Source of the DNA: Agelaius tricolor
Lineage: Eukaryota > Chordata > Aves > Passeriformes > Icteridae
Direction of reading: 5' to 3'
NCBI GenBank assembly: GCA_023055355.1
Contig: JALJCS010000029.1
Span: forward strand, 3,162,001-3,226,000
Length of the DNA stretch: 64,000 nt
Shown: piece after piece, positions 1 to 14,581 of the stretch
Layout: every line of letters starts with the position of its first letter
Position numbering within the stretch: position 1 is the first letter of the stretch
Notes under the pieces: generated by a model
Databases searched by the model: none
The model's input: only the letters and a program-made list of their open reading frames with translations
What the model was told of the DNA's origin: nothing
Position numbers and translations under genes: made by a program

Positions 1-3000
1 TCTGCTGCCCTGCTCTAAACCATTCCTTGTCCTGCTGCCCCTCCCCTCTTCTGGCTTCCTTTCCCCTTCTCCTTTCATCTTTTTGCTTCCTTGACCTTGA
101 TCTGGTTACAGAATTTAAAATAAAATAGCGGAAGTCAGTGATGTGCAATAAATTGATTTAAATTTATTACAGGAGCAGTGTTCCTGCCACGGATGTGGGA
201 TATTGCTCTGTTAAATCACTTCTGTAAAATGACTTTCACCCTCACTGCACTGACACCTCCATTCAAACAAGTGGCTCCCACCCAGGCCTCAGTGTGAACA
301 AGGAGCATGCACAAATGCTATTTTCAGAAAAATCCAAAGGGCCAGGCTGAGGAGGGGGAAAAATATCAGCTCCTTACAGTTAATGATGTAGTAAAAACAT
401 CAAATATTTTTAGAAGGTAATTTAAACAGTATGAAAGCATTTTCCACATGAAAAGATGAGCGTGCTAAAGCACAGCCAGGTTATCCAATGGTTCAACCTC
501 TTTCCAATCTCTCAGTGGCACAAAGCACTTTTATAGCTGCACTCAATTCACAGTGACCTGAGAGGGTAAAGGGCTGCAACATTACAGCTTCAGCCCAAGT
601 CCATCACCTGTGTATTATCATCATTTCAAAACAGCACTTTGGCAGGTCTTAGTTCCCAGCCTGAGTCCCTGACAGCAGCTCTTGGATGCCACATCCAAGA
701 ACTGAATCTACCCACACCCTTGGGAGTGCTGGGGTGGGGACAGCAAGGTGCACACCTCAACTAAGTGCTAAGTGGGCTGGAGCTGGAAAAGCTGTTAATT
801 TTGGAGCCACAAACCATCCTCTAGGCAGGGACCAGGGATGGTATCACAGAGAGTGGGGCTCCTCCTCCCATTCCCCAGGCACACACTCACACCCTGGCCC
901 ACAACACATTTCAAACCTCCAGAGAAAAACACTGAAATCCAAGGCACTTTCACAGGTTTTAAAAATATACACAGTGGGACGCTTCAGTCCATATTTAACT
1001 TTGACACAGGCATTTACAGTTGGAGAGAATGGTTTTTCCAGCATGCATTCCTGCCCTGGAAACATGTGAGGAATCACCATCACAGCATTCATCCCTGAAC
1101 AAGGTGAGAATTCAAATGTGAGCACTTCAGGCCTTCCAGAGCAAGGACAATTTTATCCACTATTAGCCAAAAGCAGTCTAAGGGAAGTGCTACTGTACCA
1201 AAGGATTTGTACAATTCATTTGAAAATTAGTTGGGTTTTTTTTTTAACACCTAGGGGCACAAATGAAGACCTGACCTTTAAGTAGTTTGGAGTAACTCAG
1301 CTCATTCTCACTGTTTCAAGGCTACTGAAATGCAAGTTTTAGCAACAGCTACCACAGCACATGCACTGTTCTGGGATTCAACAGGTGTCAAGTTTCCGAG
1401 CTTAGAAACAGCAAAGATGAAACTGTACACTGTAAGTGTAATGTTATAATGTAATGAAACTGTGAATGGAAAAGAAGGACTTCAAAAATATTGCTTATGC
1501 AACCTATCTACTTTCATGTACACAAAATTTAGCTCCTTATTCACCTGCTGCCTAATGTGATTGGGTTTGAAACATGGTATCTATAAAAATATTTGAGAAG
1601 AGTCAGTGAATCAAACTCAGGGAGCTGTTTGCATTCAGTTTCTCACTTAGTCACATCACTTCAAAACAAAAGTCATTTTTAGCACCACAAAACCACCACC
1701 CTACCTTTAACCTCCCTATCCTGATCCGTGGCAATTCACAGCATGAAAACACCAGGTTTTCTGAACACTGAAACCAACAGACTTTATATCACTTTATAGC
1801 AACTTAACTCCTCAAAATGATTAGGAAATTCCCACCCTGGTGCTCACCAAGCCCTCAGATACATTCATCAAACTGTGACGTGAGCCCATGGTGTAAATCA
1901 GATCTTTGGTTGTTTTTTGATATCATGATTTATTTTTAATGCTGGTCACTCCTTGGGCACTGGTTAGAGCAGCATTCCACCAGCAGCAGCAGTCCAGACA
2001 CAGACAAACCTTCCACAGGGTAAACATGGGACCTGGAGCATTTTATCTCTGTCATCTCACTGCAGTACACAGGTACCAGCACCCCTCACTCCCTCAAATT
2101 AACTGGTTAGTATAATTAAGTATAATTAAGTTCATAATTGAGTCAGAACAACTGCTTCAATCAGAATGAACTACCAGTCTGCTATTTCTATTTCTATCTC
2201 TATCTAAACACACATCTGTTTCCCCAACAGCAGCTGGCCTAATAAAAGGTACTATCTCCATTATAAATCTTGTCCTGGTTCACTTCACAAAACTGCAGGC
2301 CAGAGCTCCCACACCATCCTAGGTTCAAATCAATCAACAGCACTTTCTAAACTTCATTTTAAATCATATTTTAACTCGGGTTAGTGAACCTAGTTTGACC
2401 TCAAGGCAGCACTGCCAACCCTGACAGTATTCATGTAAAAGAGGCAAGCAGAGGTTTCTGTGCTCAAAATGACATCAGTGTGGAGCATTCACCTTGGAGC
2501 TCTGGAATCCCTGGAATGCAAACCTGTAACCTTTGGCTGCAGTGCATGAGTGGACCAGGGAAATGACCCATTCTGGGAATTATGCTGGCCTTGAGAAGTT
2601 CCATTTCCTCCAGGACAGCAGATTCCAAACTGGGAGTGCACAAAGGAGCCAGTGTTCAGGAGCTGCTGCATAAACCCCGTTGTGTTCAAGCTGCAAGAGA
2701 TGCCAAGCTCCAGCCTGTGCTGGGCTGAGGTGATGGCACAGCCTGCAAGCAGCTGGGAGCACTCAGTGCTGGGCCTGCCTCAGTCCCTGCTCTCTGTGAC
2801 TCTGACTGTCCAAACCATTTCACTGAAATACCCCAGGACACTGCACTGCCCCTGGGTCCCTCTCCTCCCAGCTTCTCAGAAGAGGACAATGTTCAGGCAA
2901 TTTTTGGAGGTGTTTTGTTCTTGGCCAGGGCTTGAGCTGCACATGGAACACTCACATCCATGGGAGGATCTCTGTGTGCCCACCAAGGGTGGCTGATGAC

Positions 3001-6000
3001 AGGTAAGGAACTCAGAGAGCTCCACTTGGGAGCTGGAATGGAAGAGCAATTTCACCTGACAAATGAAAGCTGAAATACAACCCACCTATTCATTGTGAGC
3101 AGCTAACACTCCCCTTCCCAGCAGAAGGGATATCAAGAGTGTGTTGTGCTTTCCCAATGTACCCCAAAACCACTGCACTTCACAAGAAGTATTTTGTATT
3201 TTGTAAAGATTGGGGTTATGGAACACCACTGTTGCCAAGTTCTGTTCACTGCCCTCATGACCATCAGTGCTGCTCACAGAGAACATTTGTTGGGTGCTCT
3301 GTACTCACCCCCAGCCTCTTCCTTTGTTCCACACTTAATTTTTCATTTATCTTTTTTTTTTTTTTTTTTACTTTCCAAGGATGCACCTCTTCCTGTGAAA
3401 AACTCCTTGCAAAGAGACTTTCCAAATTCTAGAGTTTAGATCTTCCTAAATTTTAGGTATAACCCAGCAGAAGCTGCTGCTGCTGAAGGGTGGCAGGCAG
3501 TACCCCAGAACCAGACTTCAGCTCCATGGAGGGAGACTAAAACACTGTCAGGAAGCAGCCATGGTCAATGTAAATAAGCTACACAATTATCAGAGGCTCT
3601 GAATGTTTATCACTCCCAGAAGCTGACAATAAGCTACTCTCATTCCCCAATTTTAAATGGATTTGTAAACATTTAGGTAAGTTTCTCCTGAGTGCTGTAA
3701 GAGCTGAGGTTTACAAAGTCAACGCACCAAGGCTGCAACTCCTCGCAAAAAAACTGCTGAGAATATTTGCAAATCTGGAAATCCTGAGCTGTGACAGGGC
3801 CCACCACCATTTTTGGTAGCAACCAAGGTAAACCTCTTCAGGGCAGGAAAGACATAAAGGCAAAAGCACACAGGATTTCCTTATTCTAAGTCCTCCAACA
3901 CACCAGGAACAGTGTTCATCTGCAAAGGACAAGGTGCAAAGCATCCAACAGCTCCTCTTCCAAAATAATTACCCAGGAAAAAGGCAGGCCCAGGGTGTCC
4001 ATGAAATAGATGTTTCGTATTCCTAACAGATCTCTGCAGTTTCCCCCAAATTAAACCCTGCAATAACAGAAGACAAAAGCTTTGACTGTACCATGGCACA
4101 AGGAGAAAGCAGATGTGTGCAGCCATGGCAGAGACCCAGTTCACAGCTCCAGCTCTGACTCACACTGTCACTGCTATCAAAAACATTAATCTTTCATGGG
4201 CATAGGAAAAAACTGACTCAGATCATGGAAAAATGCATTTGCATGATGCAAATCTAGTAGGTGCATTTTAATTCTCAGGGCTGGTGAAGGCATTGAGACA
4301 AGTAGTGGGGTGCCAAACCCATCAATTTGCTCTACAAAATGGTTTTATTGTAAAGTGGAGATGGGATGTCAGCTGCAACAGAACACTTGTGAAAGGATAA
4401 AATTAGAAAACATTTACATACACATTTTAAGGGAACAGTACCAACAGACTTTCCCCAAGCAGAAGAGCACAGATTATCTTAGGCCAGTTTGCATGAGTGG
4501 AGCTTTAGCTGAGTGCTGGATCCAGGAGCTGACACCTTCCTCTTGCAGGTGCCAAGGCTCCCAGCCACTTCTCAGCCCTGCAATTTATCACTCAAACCCA
4601 GCCTCTGCTTTTGGCAACAATGCCTTAATCACTGTTAGCTTTTTGAAAAACGTTGATCTAATTCACTTCTCAATGCATATTCCCATAAAAGAGAGAGCAA
4701 AAAATCCTCCTACTTTGGCATTCTGTTTTAATTCTTACCAGCAGCAAGGTGTGAGGTATGGTCAGACACTGCACCATCCTTGCAATCCACTGCTACACCT
4801 TCCTGGCACTTGATTTTAACTTCCCTTGCCAAAAGATGGACAACCAACACCTTACTTGTGTAAGGGGTACTTCCTGTTCCCCTATGTGTACTTCCTGCTC
4901 CTCTGTGGTTTTGCAGATTTTATTTTATTTTTACACCATGGATATTAAGCACAATGGCTGCTGTTAAAGCAATATGGACCAAGAGCAAATCAGAAATATT
5001 TGCTTAATTCTAAATATCTCAGCTGTCCTCATTCAAAGCTAAAAAACTCCAAGAAAGGTTTACAGTTTCCAAAGTGAGATGACCAAAGTCTTCCTCATGT
5101 CACCAGACTGCCTGAGCATGTGAAAGTCAAAAAATACCCCAAAACATCTACTGTGATGAAAAGAGGTATATACATGTCTACTACTTTTATTTTAGAATAT
5201 TAAAACCAACATAAAACACATCACAGAGCTGTTGCTCCAGTACTGTGAGGTCACAGCGAAGAAAAAGCTGAAAACCATTAGTTAATGGATCACTATTTTT
5301 CAGGAGATGCTGTTTCTACATTTAAGGTGAAGCACAAGGTGTCTTAGGGATTTTTTTTTGTTTTCCTGACCAGTCATCTGCATGGGAATTAAGAAGTTGG
5401 ATGTAAAAATTCAGCAGTTGTGCTCTGATAGTGTGAGAGGGGATATTAAAGGGAGCCTGTGTGGGCTGATAGGAGCAGAATTACAGCCTGCAGAGGAGGG
5501 CCCAGCACACAGCTCAGGATGGGGATGTGTGCATCTAAACCCAGCCAAACCTGCTGGTCAAAGGGATCCACAAACCCCCAGAAACTTCCCAGTGACAGAA
5601 CAGAACAAGAACAGAACTTACCTGTGTGGGCTGATGCAGCTTGCAGAGTGTTTCTGCAGAGTGAATGTGTCTGAAAGCCCCAGACATGTCCTGGAACTCA
5701 GAGTGGAGCTCTCCCATCTGGCAGAATTGAGCACTCATCTGCCTGACTGTAATAATTACAGATTCCAAGGCCACATTCATTAACTTCACCAGCAGCCACA
5801 TACTTGCAGTGGATTCTCATGCAGCTCTGGCTTGTCATTTCCTCATGAAAGTGACACTTCTGGATTTATTCTTGTCCCTTATCAACCCTTCTGTGTGGCC
5901 TACAGCAAGGGGCCTGCAAGACTTTCTGCTGTCTGATCTCAAATTGGCAGGAGAGTTCAATTCTACTTCAATTCTCTCTTTTTAATTTTTATGGCAGGAA

Positions 6001-9000
6001 TTGCACATCAGTTATGTCTCAGGCAAATGAGAGTTGTGGTCTCTGCAGCTGATGGACTCACAGCTGCCATGAAGCAGGTCCTGAGTGAAAACCAATCCAC
6101 AGATAAATGGGGACATTATGAACTGTCACAGAAATGTCACAGGGCTGGAAGTTAAGTTGCCCACAGTGAAGTTTCAACTCCTAAATGCTCCTGTTGGCTT
6201 CAGGGCAATGGAAATGTATCTGCCCAGCTCTGAAAATGGCCATGGCTGAGCACAGACTCTCCTGACTGATGGGAAAAGCTGGGAGCTGGCAACAGTTTGT
6301 AATGCAAAGCTTGGGAATCCCTGAGAGCCGAGCTGGGGCTCTGACAGCAGGCACTGAGTGTGCTGGATGAATGCAGCAAGATTAAAGCATAGCTACAAGT
6401 CCTGGCCCAGATAAAACCTGCAGATGAAATGTCATGTTGTAGGTGTGTAAAACATGTTACCACTCCTTTCATTAGAGGCCAGTCTAAAAGTGTTTCCATC
6501 AGACAGGGCTGGGATTAACCAGTGACACTTTAATTCCCAGGGAAAAGGTGTCAGTGCAGCAGGAGAAGAGGCAGGACTGCTCAAAGACTGCCTCATTTTG
6601 TGGTGCACACCTGCAAATAAGCTTGGCAACATGAGCACTATGGTAATTTCATCTCTCAAATATTTAGTGTACAAGGTCTGATTATTAAAAAATATAGAGA
6701 TGTTTTCATCTCTCAAAGATACATGATTGCAGGTGTTTGTATACAAGTGCAAAAATCCAGCCAAATGAAAACAAACTGAAGAAAAAAAGAATGAAGAATA
6801 AGAAAACAAACAGAAATTGGGATACCACCTGTGTTTACTGAAGTTAAAGTGTCTCAAGCTGAATTGAAAATGTATTTTTCAGAGAAAGAGGAAACACCAG
6901 CTATGATGAGAACTTCATTGAATGTTTGACTAACATGACAAATAGAGCTGTTAGTGCAAACACACAGATGAACACACAAACTGAAGGTAAAGAGCCAGCT
7001 GAAAGAAATTCATGTACTTGGATAACAGATTAAAGAACTCACCTATGGAGTGCCATAAGAACTCATTTCAGCAAAGATCTCTAAGGCACTGGCTCAGAAA
7101 ATGCTCATCAAAAGGTTAAGGTGCATTGTCAGCACAACACACAAAAACAAATGCTTGAGAACTGGAACCCCAGGAACAGAATGAAATTCATGGGAAATCC
7201 AAGAGAATGAATTTAATGATACATTAGGGAGCTGTGAATTGGAAGCTAAAGAGTTAAAAGTGACTCTGGAGTAAGATCTCCATCCTGTTACATTAAATGA
7301 ACAGCAAAGTAAAAGGCACACAGAACAGCAGCCTGCTGCAGTGCCTGATTTCCTGCCAGGTATTTGTCAATATCTATTTTAACCTCCTGAAGGAGTCTCA
7401 AGAAGGGGTTTTGGTGTATTTTTCTTTTCTGCAGCTGTCCCTTAACATGTCTGCAAAGTAAACTGTGCTGGGATCTCTCAGAGCATCTTCCCTCACCAGC
7501 ACACTGGAGCAGGCAGAACTGACAGGGACACATCGAGGGCACTGAGCAGCACAACAGCTCTTAATTCATCTCAGCATCTAATTAAAAGCAGAGATTACAA
7601 TAATCAGGGCAGGACAGTAGTGCCTGCTGCTGGAAGCTGATCTGATGGCACAGACTGCTTTTCTGCAACAGTGAGATGTTTCCTGAGATCATTTCCAGAT
7701 AGAGAAAGAAGATCTATGTCCTTTTTTAAGACTCTCTGCCTTTCTACGTAACTGAAGTTTGCTGGCTCCAACAAAACCCACGTTTCTTGCCACAGTGATA
7801 CACTGAAATAAGATTTATCTGGGGAGAATTGTCTTGTTTTCCTCAGCCATGACAGCTTTTTGAGTTTTAGTGTGATCATTTGAAGTCATCACTTGTGGAG
7901 AACAGAATGTTGCTATTCACTACTTCAAAGGACCCAGATTTCACTTGTTGCTTTTTTGAAGCTGCAGTGTAGTGCAGAAAGTTTATGTGCCTAATATAGC
8001 TTTCACATGGTTGAATAAGCAAACCAGATAAATGCCACCTTCCCCAGCCTCTGGAATCTCACGGTAGCATTCCTTCCAGCACATAAAAGCCATTTTCTGA
8101 CAGCACTTAGAACTGAGGCTTGTTTAACAATATGAGCAGGAACTGTGAAAAGGTCTGGTTCCACACTGAATTACCTTCATTCTCATAATAAAAATTAATG
8201 TGTGAACTTCACTAGACAGAGTGTTTTGGGATACCTCACAGCATATTCACTACCCTATACTTTGGGTTTTCACCAATTCCCCAAAAAACACATGATCAAA
8301 CTACTAAATGTGCCATCAACATATGGAACAAACCTCCACTTTTCTGCTTTTTGGGGTTTTTTTGGTAGAATAAAAGCAACAAGTGAACTGAGTCCTCATC
8401 ATATCCCTCTGCAGGGAAGTGCCTCAGAATGAAATCAGCTTACAGTGAATGGGCTGATGTGTTCCAGCCCTAAGGCACACATTCAGATTTAACCACGCTT
8501 TCCATGGCACTGTTCATGCAGAATTTTTGTGGGATCTCAGGAACTTTTTTATCCTTTTGCTCCATGCAAATTCAGGTTAAGTTTTTCCCAAATTTCTTAG
8601 TGTAGAGAAGCTGTTAGATGACCATTTCCCACTCTGTGTAATAAAAAGCAAGGCTGCAGTTTTATAGTCCTTGCTCTTTAACAACAGTACAAAAACCCCC
8701 AACTGAATATTAAATTTTCTAAGTACTGCAAATTGCCAAAAAATGTCCATATATTACTTTCATTTGCACGTGGCACCGACTGCAGCAACCTGCTAATTTC
8801 AACTAATTCCAGAAATCTATTTTTTCTTGTTTTACCATGGCTACCCACAGCATTTGAGCCTTCACTTTCAGAAGCTCTGCAAAGCGTTATCAACAAGAAG
8901 TCAGGAAAAACACACATGAAGAAAACTCCTCAAGCCAGCCTCCCAAATTAGTCACAAAAACAAGAATCTCCCAGCCCTTTCTGGTGATGGCATGTGGAAG

Positions 9001-9880
9001 AAATATCAGGAAAAAAATGGCCCAGCAAAGCAGCATGGCTCAAGATTGTTTTGGTAGCATTACTCCTCTGGATCCCTGCAAGAGTCAAAAAGACAAAAAT
9101 AACAAAACTCTCCCATCTGTTGGTCCCCACACATCATTTTTTCCTTTCCTCCAAGGTAAAATCAGGGTGCATTCCACAAAAGCAGGCAAAGTGCAGAGTG
9201 CCTCCTCTCCAGTATCCCCCAAACCATGGGCTCCCTCCTGTCCATGGAAAGCACCCCCTTGTCCCCTCATTTGACAGAAATTAGGGACTGGAAGGCACAG
9301 CACAAACAGCAGGTTTGTCACTACCAAATTTGGCTAAGTGCTAGTTTTTACTAGCTGAGCACAAAGCTTACCTGTCAACTGACTGGTTGGTTGAAATATT
9401 CAGGTTTATTACACAAAATGACAGCTTTTCTCTCTCACTTTTATTCCAGGAAGCATTACACCCTAATGAAATCCACATTAACTATAATAAATGATTTTTT
9501 TCTGAAAGGCAATGCATATCTGAACTCTCCCTGAAGCACAGCAGCCCCATAAACACCCCCAGTGCTGGAAGCAACACTGAAGAAAAAGCTCAGTAAAGAG
9601 CAGAAGGGAGAGATCAAGGCAAAGTCTCAGATGCTGTGTGCTCCAAGGAGGAACCCAGGCACTGCTGCCAGCAGCCAGGGTGTCACAGACACAGCAACAG
9701 CAGCCACCTTCCAACGGAAGCAGCTAGAAAAGAATCCTCAACAAGTTCAAGCAAGGCAGGAATGTGCTTGTGTCATCACCCTTTCAGCACTACGTGTACC
9801 TTGATTTTCCTAATGACTCATTTATGCAGATAAATGCCTAAAAGGAGTTCTTCTTGGCTCCAAAGCCTAAAAGTGCTTGT
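1..9880. other. Non-coding sequence, probable ZBTB44 intron 1 (distal part)
   Basis: No convincing coding exon, RNA gene or clear transposon was found in this stretch. Open frames are short, overlap on both strands and lack recognisable domains. Minor low-complexity tracts occur, such as a T-run near 3353-3370. The assignment to ZBTB44 intron 1 rests only on the human gene order and on the CpG island with a minus-strand splice donor at 16605. The stretch could equally be intergenic. Confidence 0.4.
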
Positions 9881-9904
9881 ATTTATCCACCAATCACCTT
9901 ATCA

Positions 9905-11311
9905 GGTGAGCAGCAACTCCACAGGCTGGAGCTGTCTGCCCTGGTATGGCCAAACTGGCCTGGCAGAGCCATATCCACATCCACCATATCCACAGTTGGT
10001 GCTGGGCATAACCCCACACAGCTTTGTGGGGTTTTTTAAACCTCCAGCATCTTTACCAACACTTTACAGAATTTTTTCACAGTAGATATTTCAAAATATG
10101 GGTATTTATCCACTTAAAAAACCAAAACAAGACATTGAAAGTTGCTGCTGTGGAGCAGCAACTCCATAAGCTGGAGCTGTCTGCCCTGGTATGGCCCAAG
10201 CTGGCCTGGCAGAGCCATATCCAGTTTGTGCTGGGCATAACCCCACACAGCTTTGTGGGGTTTTTTAAACCTCCAGCATCTTGACCAACATTTTACAGAA
10301 ACTTTTCACAGTAGGTATTTCAAAATATGGGTATTTATCCACTTAAAAAACCAAAACCAGACATTGACATTGAAAGTTGCTGCTGTGGAGCAGCAACTCC
10401 ACAGGCTGGAGCTGTCTGCCCTGGTATGGCCAAACTGGCCTGGCAGAGCCATATCCACATCCACCATATCCACAGTTTGTGCTGGGCATAAGGACAGTTT
10501 TGTGGGGTTTTTTAAACCTCCAGCATCTTGACCAACACTTTACAGAATTTTTTTCACAGTAGGTATTTCAAAATATGGGGTATTTATCCACTTAAAAAAC
10601 CAAAACAAGACATTGAAAGTTGCTGCTGTGGAGCAGCAACTCCATAAGCTGGAGCCTGGTATGGCCAAAGCTGGCCTGGCAGAACCATATCCAGTTTGTG
10701 CTGGGCATAAGGACAGCTTTGTGGGGTTTTTTAAACCTCCAGCATCTTGACCAACATTTTACAGAAACTTTTCACAGTAGGTATTTCAAAACTGGGGTAT
10801 TTATCCACTTAAAAAACCAAAACCAGACACTGACATTGAAAGTTGCTGCTGTGGAGCAGCAACTCCACAGGCTGGAGCTGTCTGCCCTGCTATGGCCCAA
10901 AGCTGGCCTGGCAGAGCCATATCCACATCCACCATATCCACAGTTTGTGCTGGGCATAACCCCACACAGCTTTGTGGGGTTTTTTAAACCTCCAGCATCT
11001 TGACCAACACTTTACAGAATTTTTTCACAGTAGATATTTCAAAACAGGGGTATTTATCCACTTAAAAAACCAAGACATTGAAAGTTGCTGCTGTGGAGCA
11101 GCAACTCCACAGGCTGGAGCTGTCTGCCCTGCTATGGCCAAAACTGGCCTGGCAGAGCCATATCCAGTTTGTGCTGGGCATAAGGACATTTTGTGGGGTT
11201 TTTTAAACCTCCAGCATCTTTACCAACATTTTACAGAAACTTTTCACAGTAGGTATTTCAAAATATGGGTATTTATCCACTTAAAAAACCAAAACAAGAC
11301 ATTGAAAGAGA
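9905..11311. repeat. Tandem repeat, ~220-250-bp units in an alternating A-B pattern
   Basis: Six successive units are visible. A shared marker (TTTGTGGGGTTTTTTAAACC) starts near 10024, 10253, 10500, 10720, 10972 and 11193, giving spacings of about 229, 247, 220, 252 and 221 bp. Units alternate between a form with an extra CACATCCACCATATCCAC-like insert (units 1, 3, 5) and one without it (units 2, 4, 6), so the true period is a dimer of about 470 bp repeated three times. Each full unit has a 9-bp-arm hairpin (GTTGCTGCT / AGCAGCAAC around GTGG, for example 10141-10162). Some units carry a second one (CCCCACA / TGTGGGG). Open frames across the array on both strands are repeat translations, not genes. 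Confidence 0.9.
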
Positions 11312-14300
11312 ACTGCAGGAACTGTCAGGCCAGAGAGCTTCAACACTGCCAATATCTGTCCCTCCTAAGGCAGCAATGTGTCCCTAACCCACCAGTTATC
11401 CCCAGACCCATGAGTCATTTCTGGGACTCTTAGGTCTCCACAGGACATGGCATCTTCAGGCTTCCAGTGCCTTCCAACTTAACTCTGGCAAGTATCCACC
11501 ACAACTGCAGTTTTTTCCATACTGCTCTCTTGGTAATATCCAAATACAAAATGCCTCCTCAACGGCCATCTGTACTGTATTTATAAACTAAGATCTTCCT
11601 CACTATCTGTATTTCCACTACAATATCTCTCATTATGATTACTGTGTTCATTTGCACTTGGAATATAAAACATTCCACATAGTAAATGTTTATAATATTA
11701 TCACAGAGGAGCTACAAAGTGTCCCTTTATTAGAAAGCACATCTCTCTTTATTCAGTCTTCTTGGGTAAAGCAAGCAAACAAATGTTGTGGCCAAATCAC
11801 CTCAAAATAACAGCAGAGCTCAAAGAAAAAAAAACCCAAGTGATGAAGAGCTGCCTCTGCAGACAGATGTACCAAACAGACTGGGACAAGGCAGCTTGGA
11901 AAAGGAAAAGAACCCAAAGAGAGAAAACTGAGATCACTGAGACCTGTAAAATCATAAATGAGGTGCTGATGCAAAAAATATTACAAAAAGTACGAGGGAT
12001 TCAATGAGATTACAGTTTAAAAAAGAAGCAAAAAAACCCCAAAAACCCAGAAGCCAGGTATTATTTTTGCACAAGTTGAGAGATTCATCACAGGGCATTC
12101 TGTGGAGGCTCCAGGTACAAACTGTTGGAAATGTTCAGGCAATGCCCTCAAGGACAGGTCCAACAGGCACTGCCAGCTCAGGCCACCTCAAAACCAGGAG
12201 CTGGGGATGAAGCCTGAGCTGCCTGGGGCTGCTGCTCCTCTCTCCCCTAATGATTTCCTCCTGGCCACTGTCACAGACCACATGCTGAGCCCAACACACT
12301 TTCTGCAGCTCTTCTGATCCCATTGTTCACATCCTCTGCTAAATGTGCTCATGTGAAAGAATGATTTCCCCAGCTCTGAAGTGCAAGGCATTAAGAACAC
12401 ACTATTTACAAATAATGCACAGTTTAAGTCACTTCCTTCACTTGATTAAATGGAATGTAAGAATTGAATGAAATGCTGAGCGTTTACATTTCCTGTCACC
12501 CCATTTTATCAGGTTTGCAGCTCATTTCCTACCACCACCATTTCATTTCAGTGCCTTGCACAAAGCAGTCCTAGACACCTGCTTTCATCCAGTGAAACCA
12601 TTAGAAGAATCAATTTGCTCTGCAAGGCAAGGAGAGTGATGGACTCCTGTGTTTACTTAGCAATAAGCACACAACTCTTTAATTAGATCTGGATGCTGAA
12701 AACTGCATCTTTGAGGCGACAGCCAGGGCCATGGAATGAAGCATTTCAATTCGTTACATAAATCAATGTTTTCAGGAGGTTTTTTTCTGCTTGTAACTGC
12801 TGACTTCCATATGGAAACAGTGTCACAGGTAGAGGCAGATCTCCCACCCAGTTTGGCTCCTGCCAAACCCTCACACAACACTTCTTGGAAGAAACAAGCA
12901 ATTAAGTTGCTGCCCCTTCTCAGCCACACGCGATTCCAAGATTGATGTCGTATTTCAAGCGACAGACTGTGAACACGCTCTGCAACCGTGGCATTTAATT
13001 TAGAAGTCAGCACTTGACACATTGAAGTATTTGGAATTCCTGAAGTCTGGCTGTCTGCACAGTTGCATAATTTGAGCAGGGATAACCTACTTATAACTGG
13101 GAGAGGGAGAAGAATGTCAACAGACAATCCCTTCTACGTCAGGGGACATCTCCTTCCTCGTCACACGCCAGCAAAAGCAGCACTGCTTTGTCACAGGTTG
13201 ATTTTTTCTTTTTTCTTTAAACTAGTGCATTACAATCCCTAAAAGGAGTGAAGCTACAGATATCACCAGATGTTCTCCTAGGAATACACTCAGATGTTCT
13301 CAAAGCTCACTGAAAAACAAGTTTAGCAGATAGAATGGCTGAGGCCATGAAACAGTGATGTGAAATACCCCACACAAGTGTGAAGGACCCAAGACTTGCT
13401 GCTGGCCACACAAACACCTCACCAGGGACAAGCACCACACATCCATCCACAGAAAGGCCACAAAGATACAAAATCTCCTTCCAGCAAGTCGTGGGATACA
13501 AGCAAACCCAGCACCTGGGGGGTTGTTCAGCCTCAGCCAGGGGAAGCTGCTTTGCTTTAGAGCCTTTGGCAAACAGCTGAGCAGACCCTCAGAGCAGCAC
13601 AATTCCCCACTAACACTGCAGAATGAAAGCACCCCTTTGGGAAGGGCCAGAGTTTATGATTAATCTCCCATTGCAACAAGCATGGCAAGGATTCAGTTTC
13701 ACCCTCTGCCTACTCCTCTTACGTACTGCAGAAGGAATATGTGAGGACAGCGTCTCCCCTCCAAACCTCACAGTCAGAGAGGCAGGAATTCCCTCACCCT
13801 GTAAACAAAACCAGGACAAAACCTCCCAGGCATGATCCTCCCTCAGCATCCATGCATCATCCACCTGGGGAGACTCAAGTGGGGCTGGAAATTCCCTTCC
13901 CATGGAAAGAGACTGCCTGGGGTGTCAGCACCAATTAAAGCTTTGGATTAAAACCAGCTGTTTAAATAGAAGTAGTCCCAAGGGAGAGGCACTTAGAGCA
14001 TTGTAACTGGTTCTGGAGTAAACAGCTGGACATCAATGGAGGCATTTACACTGGGAGAGCTGTGTCTGAGCTCCCAGGTTCAGCTCCACCTCCCTGAACA
14101 GCTGCACTCAAACCCAGGCAAGGTCTCCAGGCTCATCACACCTCGGATCTGCCCCACATGCAGGCATCAAACTGCAGCAGGAGACTCGAGGGCAGAAGAA
14201 AAACACAGTGCACTCCCAATTCCCTGAGAGCCTCATTCCCACAGGACTCATTCCCACTCACATCACCCTGCAGGGTCCACAGACCAGTGCCACATGTGAT

Positions 14301-14580
14301 AAATAACCACCACCTCATCTGTGGAAACATCCAGCTCAGAGCCAGGGACCAGCTCAGGGGTGAACTGGGTGACCTCTACCTCAGTAACAGCTGCCATGAG
14401 AATACCTGGTGGATATACCCCAAGAATAAACTAAATAAAATCTTTTAAAAGGGAAAGGAAAAGCTTCCTATCAGGCAGAAACACAGAAATAAAGCAGGGG
14501 CAAACGTGTGCTAGGAAAATTGAGAAACTCCCCACGGGGGTATGGCAAACCCAGAGTATCAGATGGGGACAATAATGATT
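11312..14580. other. Non-coding single-copy sequence
   Basis: No coding exon was recognised. The 12660-13190 part lacks obvious repeats and contains several CpG dinucleotides in an otherwise CpG-poor context. It could be a conserved non-coding element, but this cannot be judged without an alignment. Confidence 0.35.
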
Positions 14581-14581
14581 C

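Noticed and set aside
9834..11433. Repeated small proteins ending HSFVGFFKPPAS
   Set aside because: They are successive translations of the ~235-bp tandem units, with frame and length changing between copies.
12657..13127. 156-codon minus-strand frame as a possible gene
   Set aside because: There is no recognisable domain, no splice or start context and no homology that I can see. It is noted only as possible non-coding constraint.
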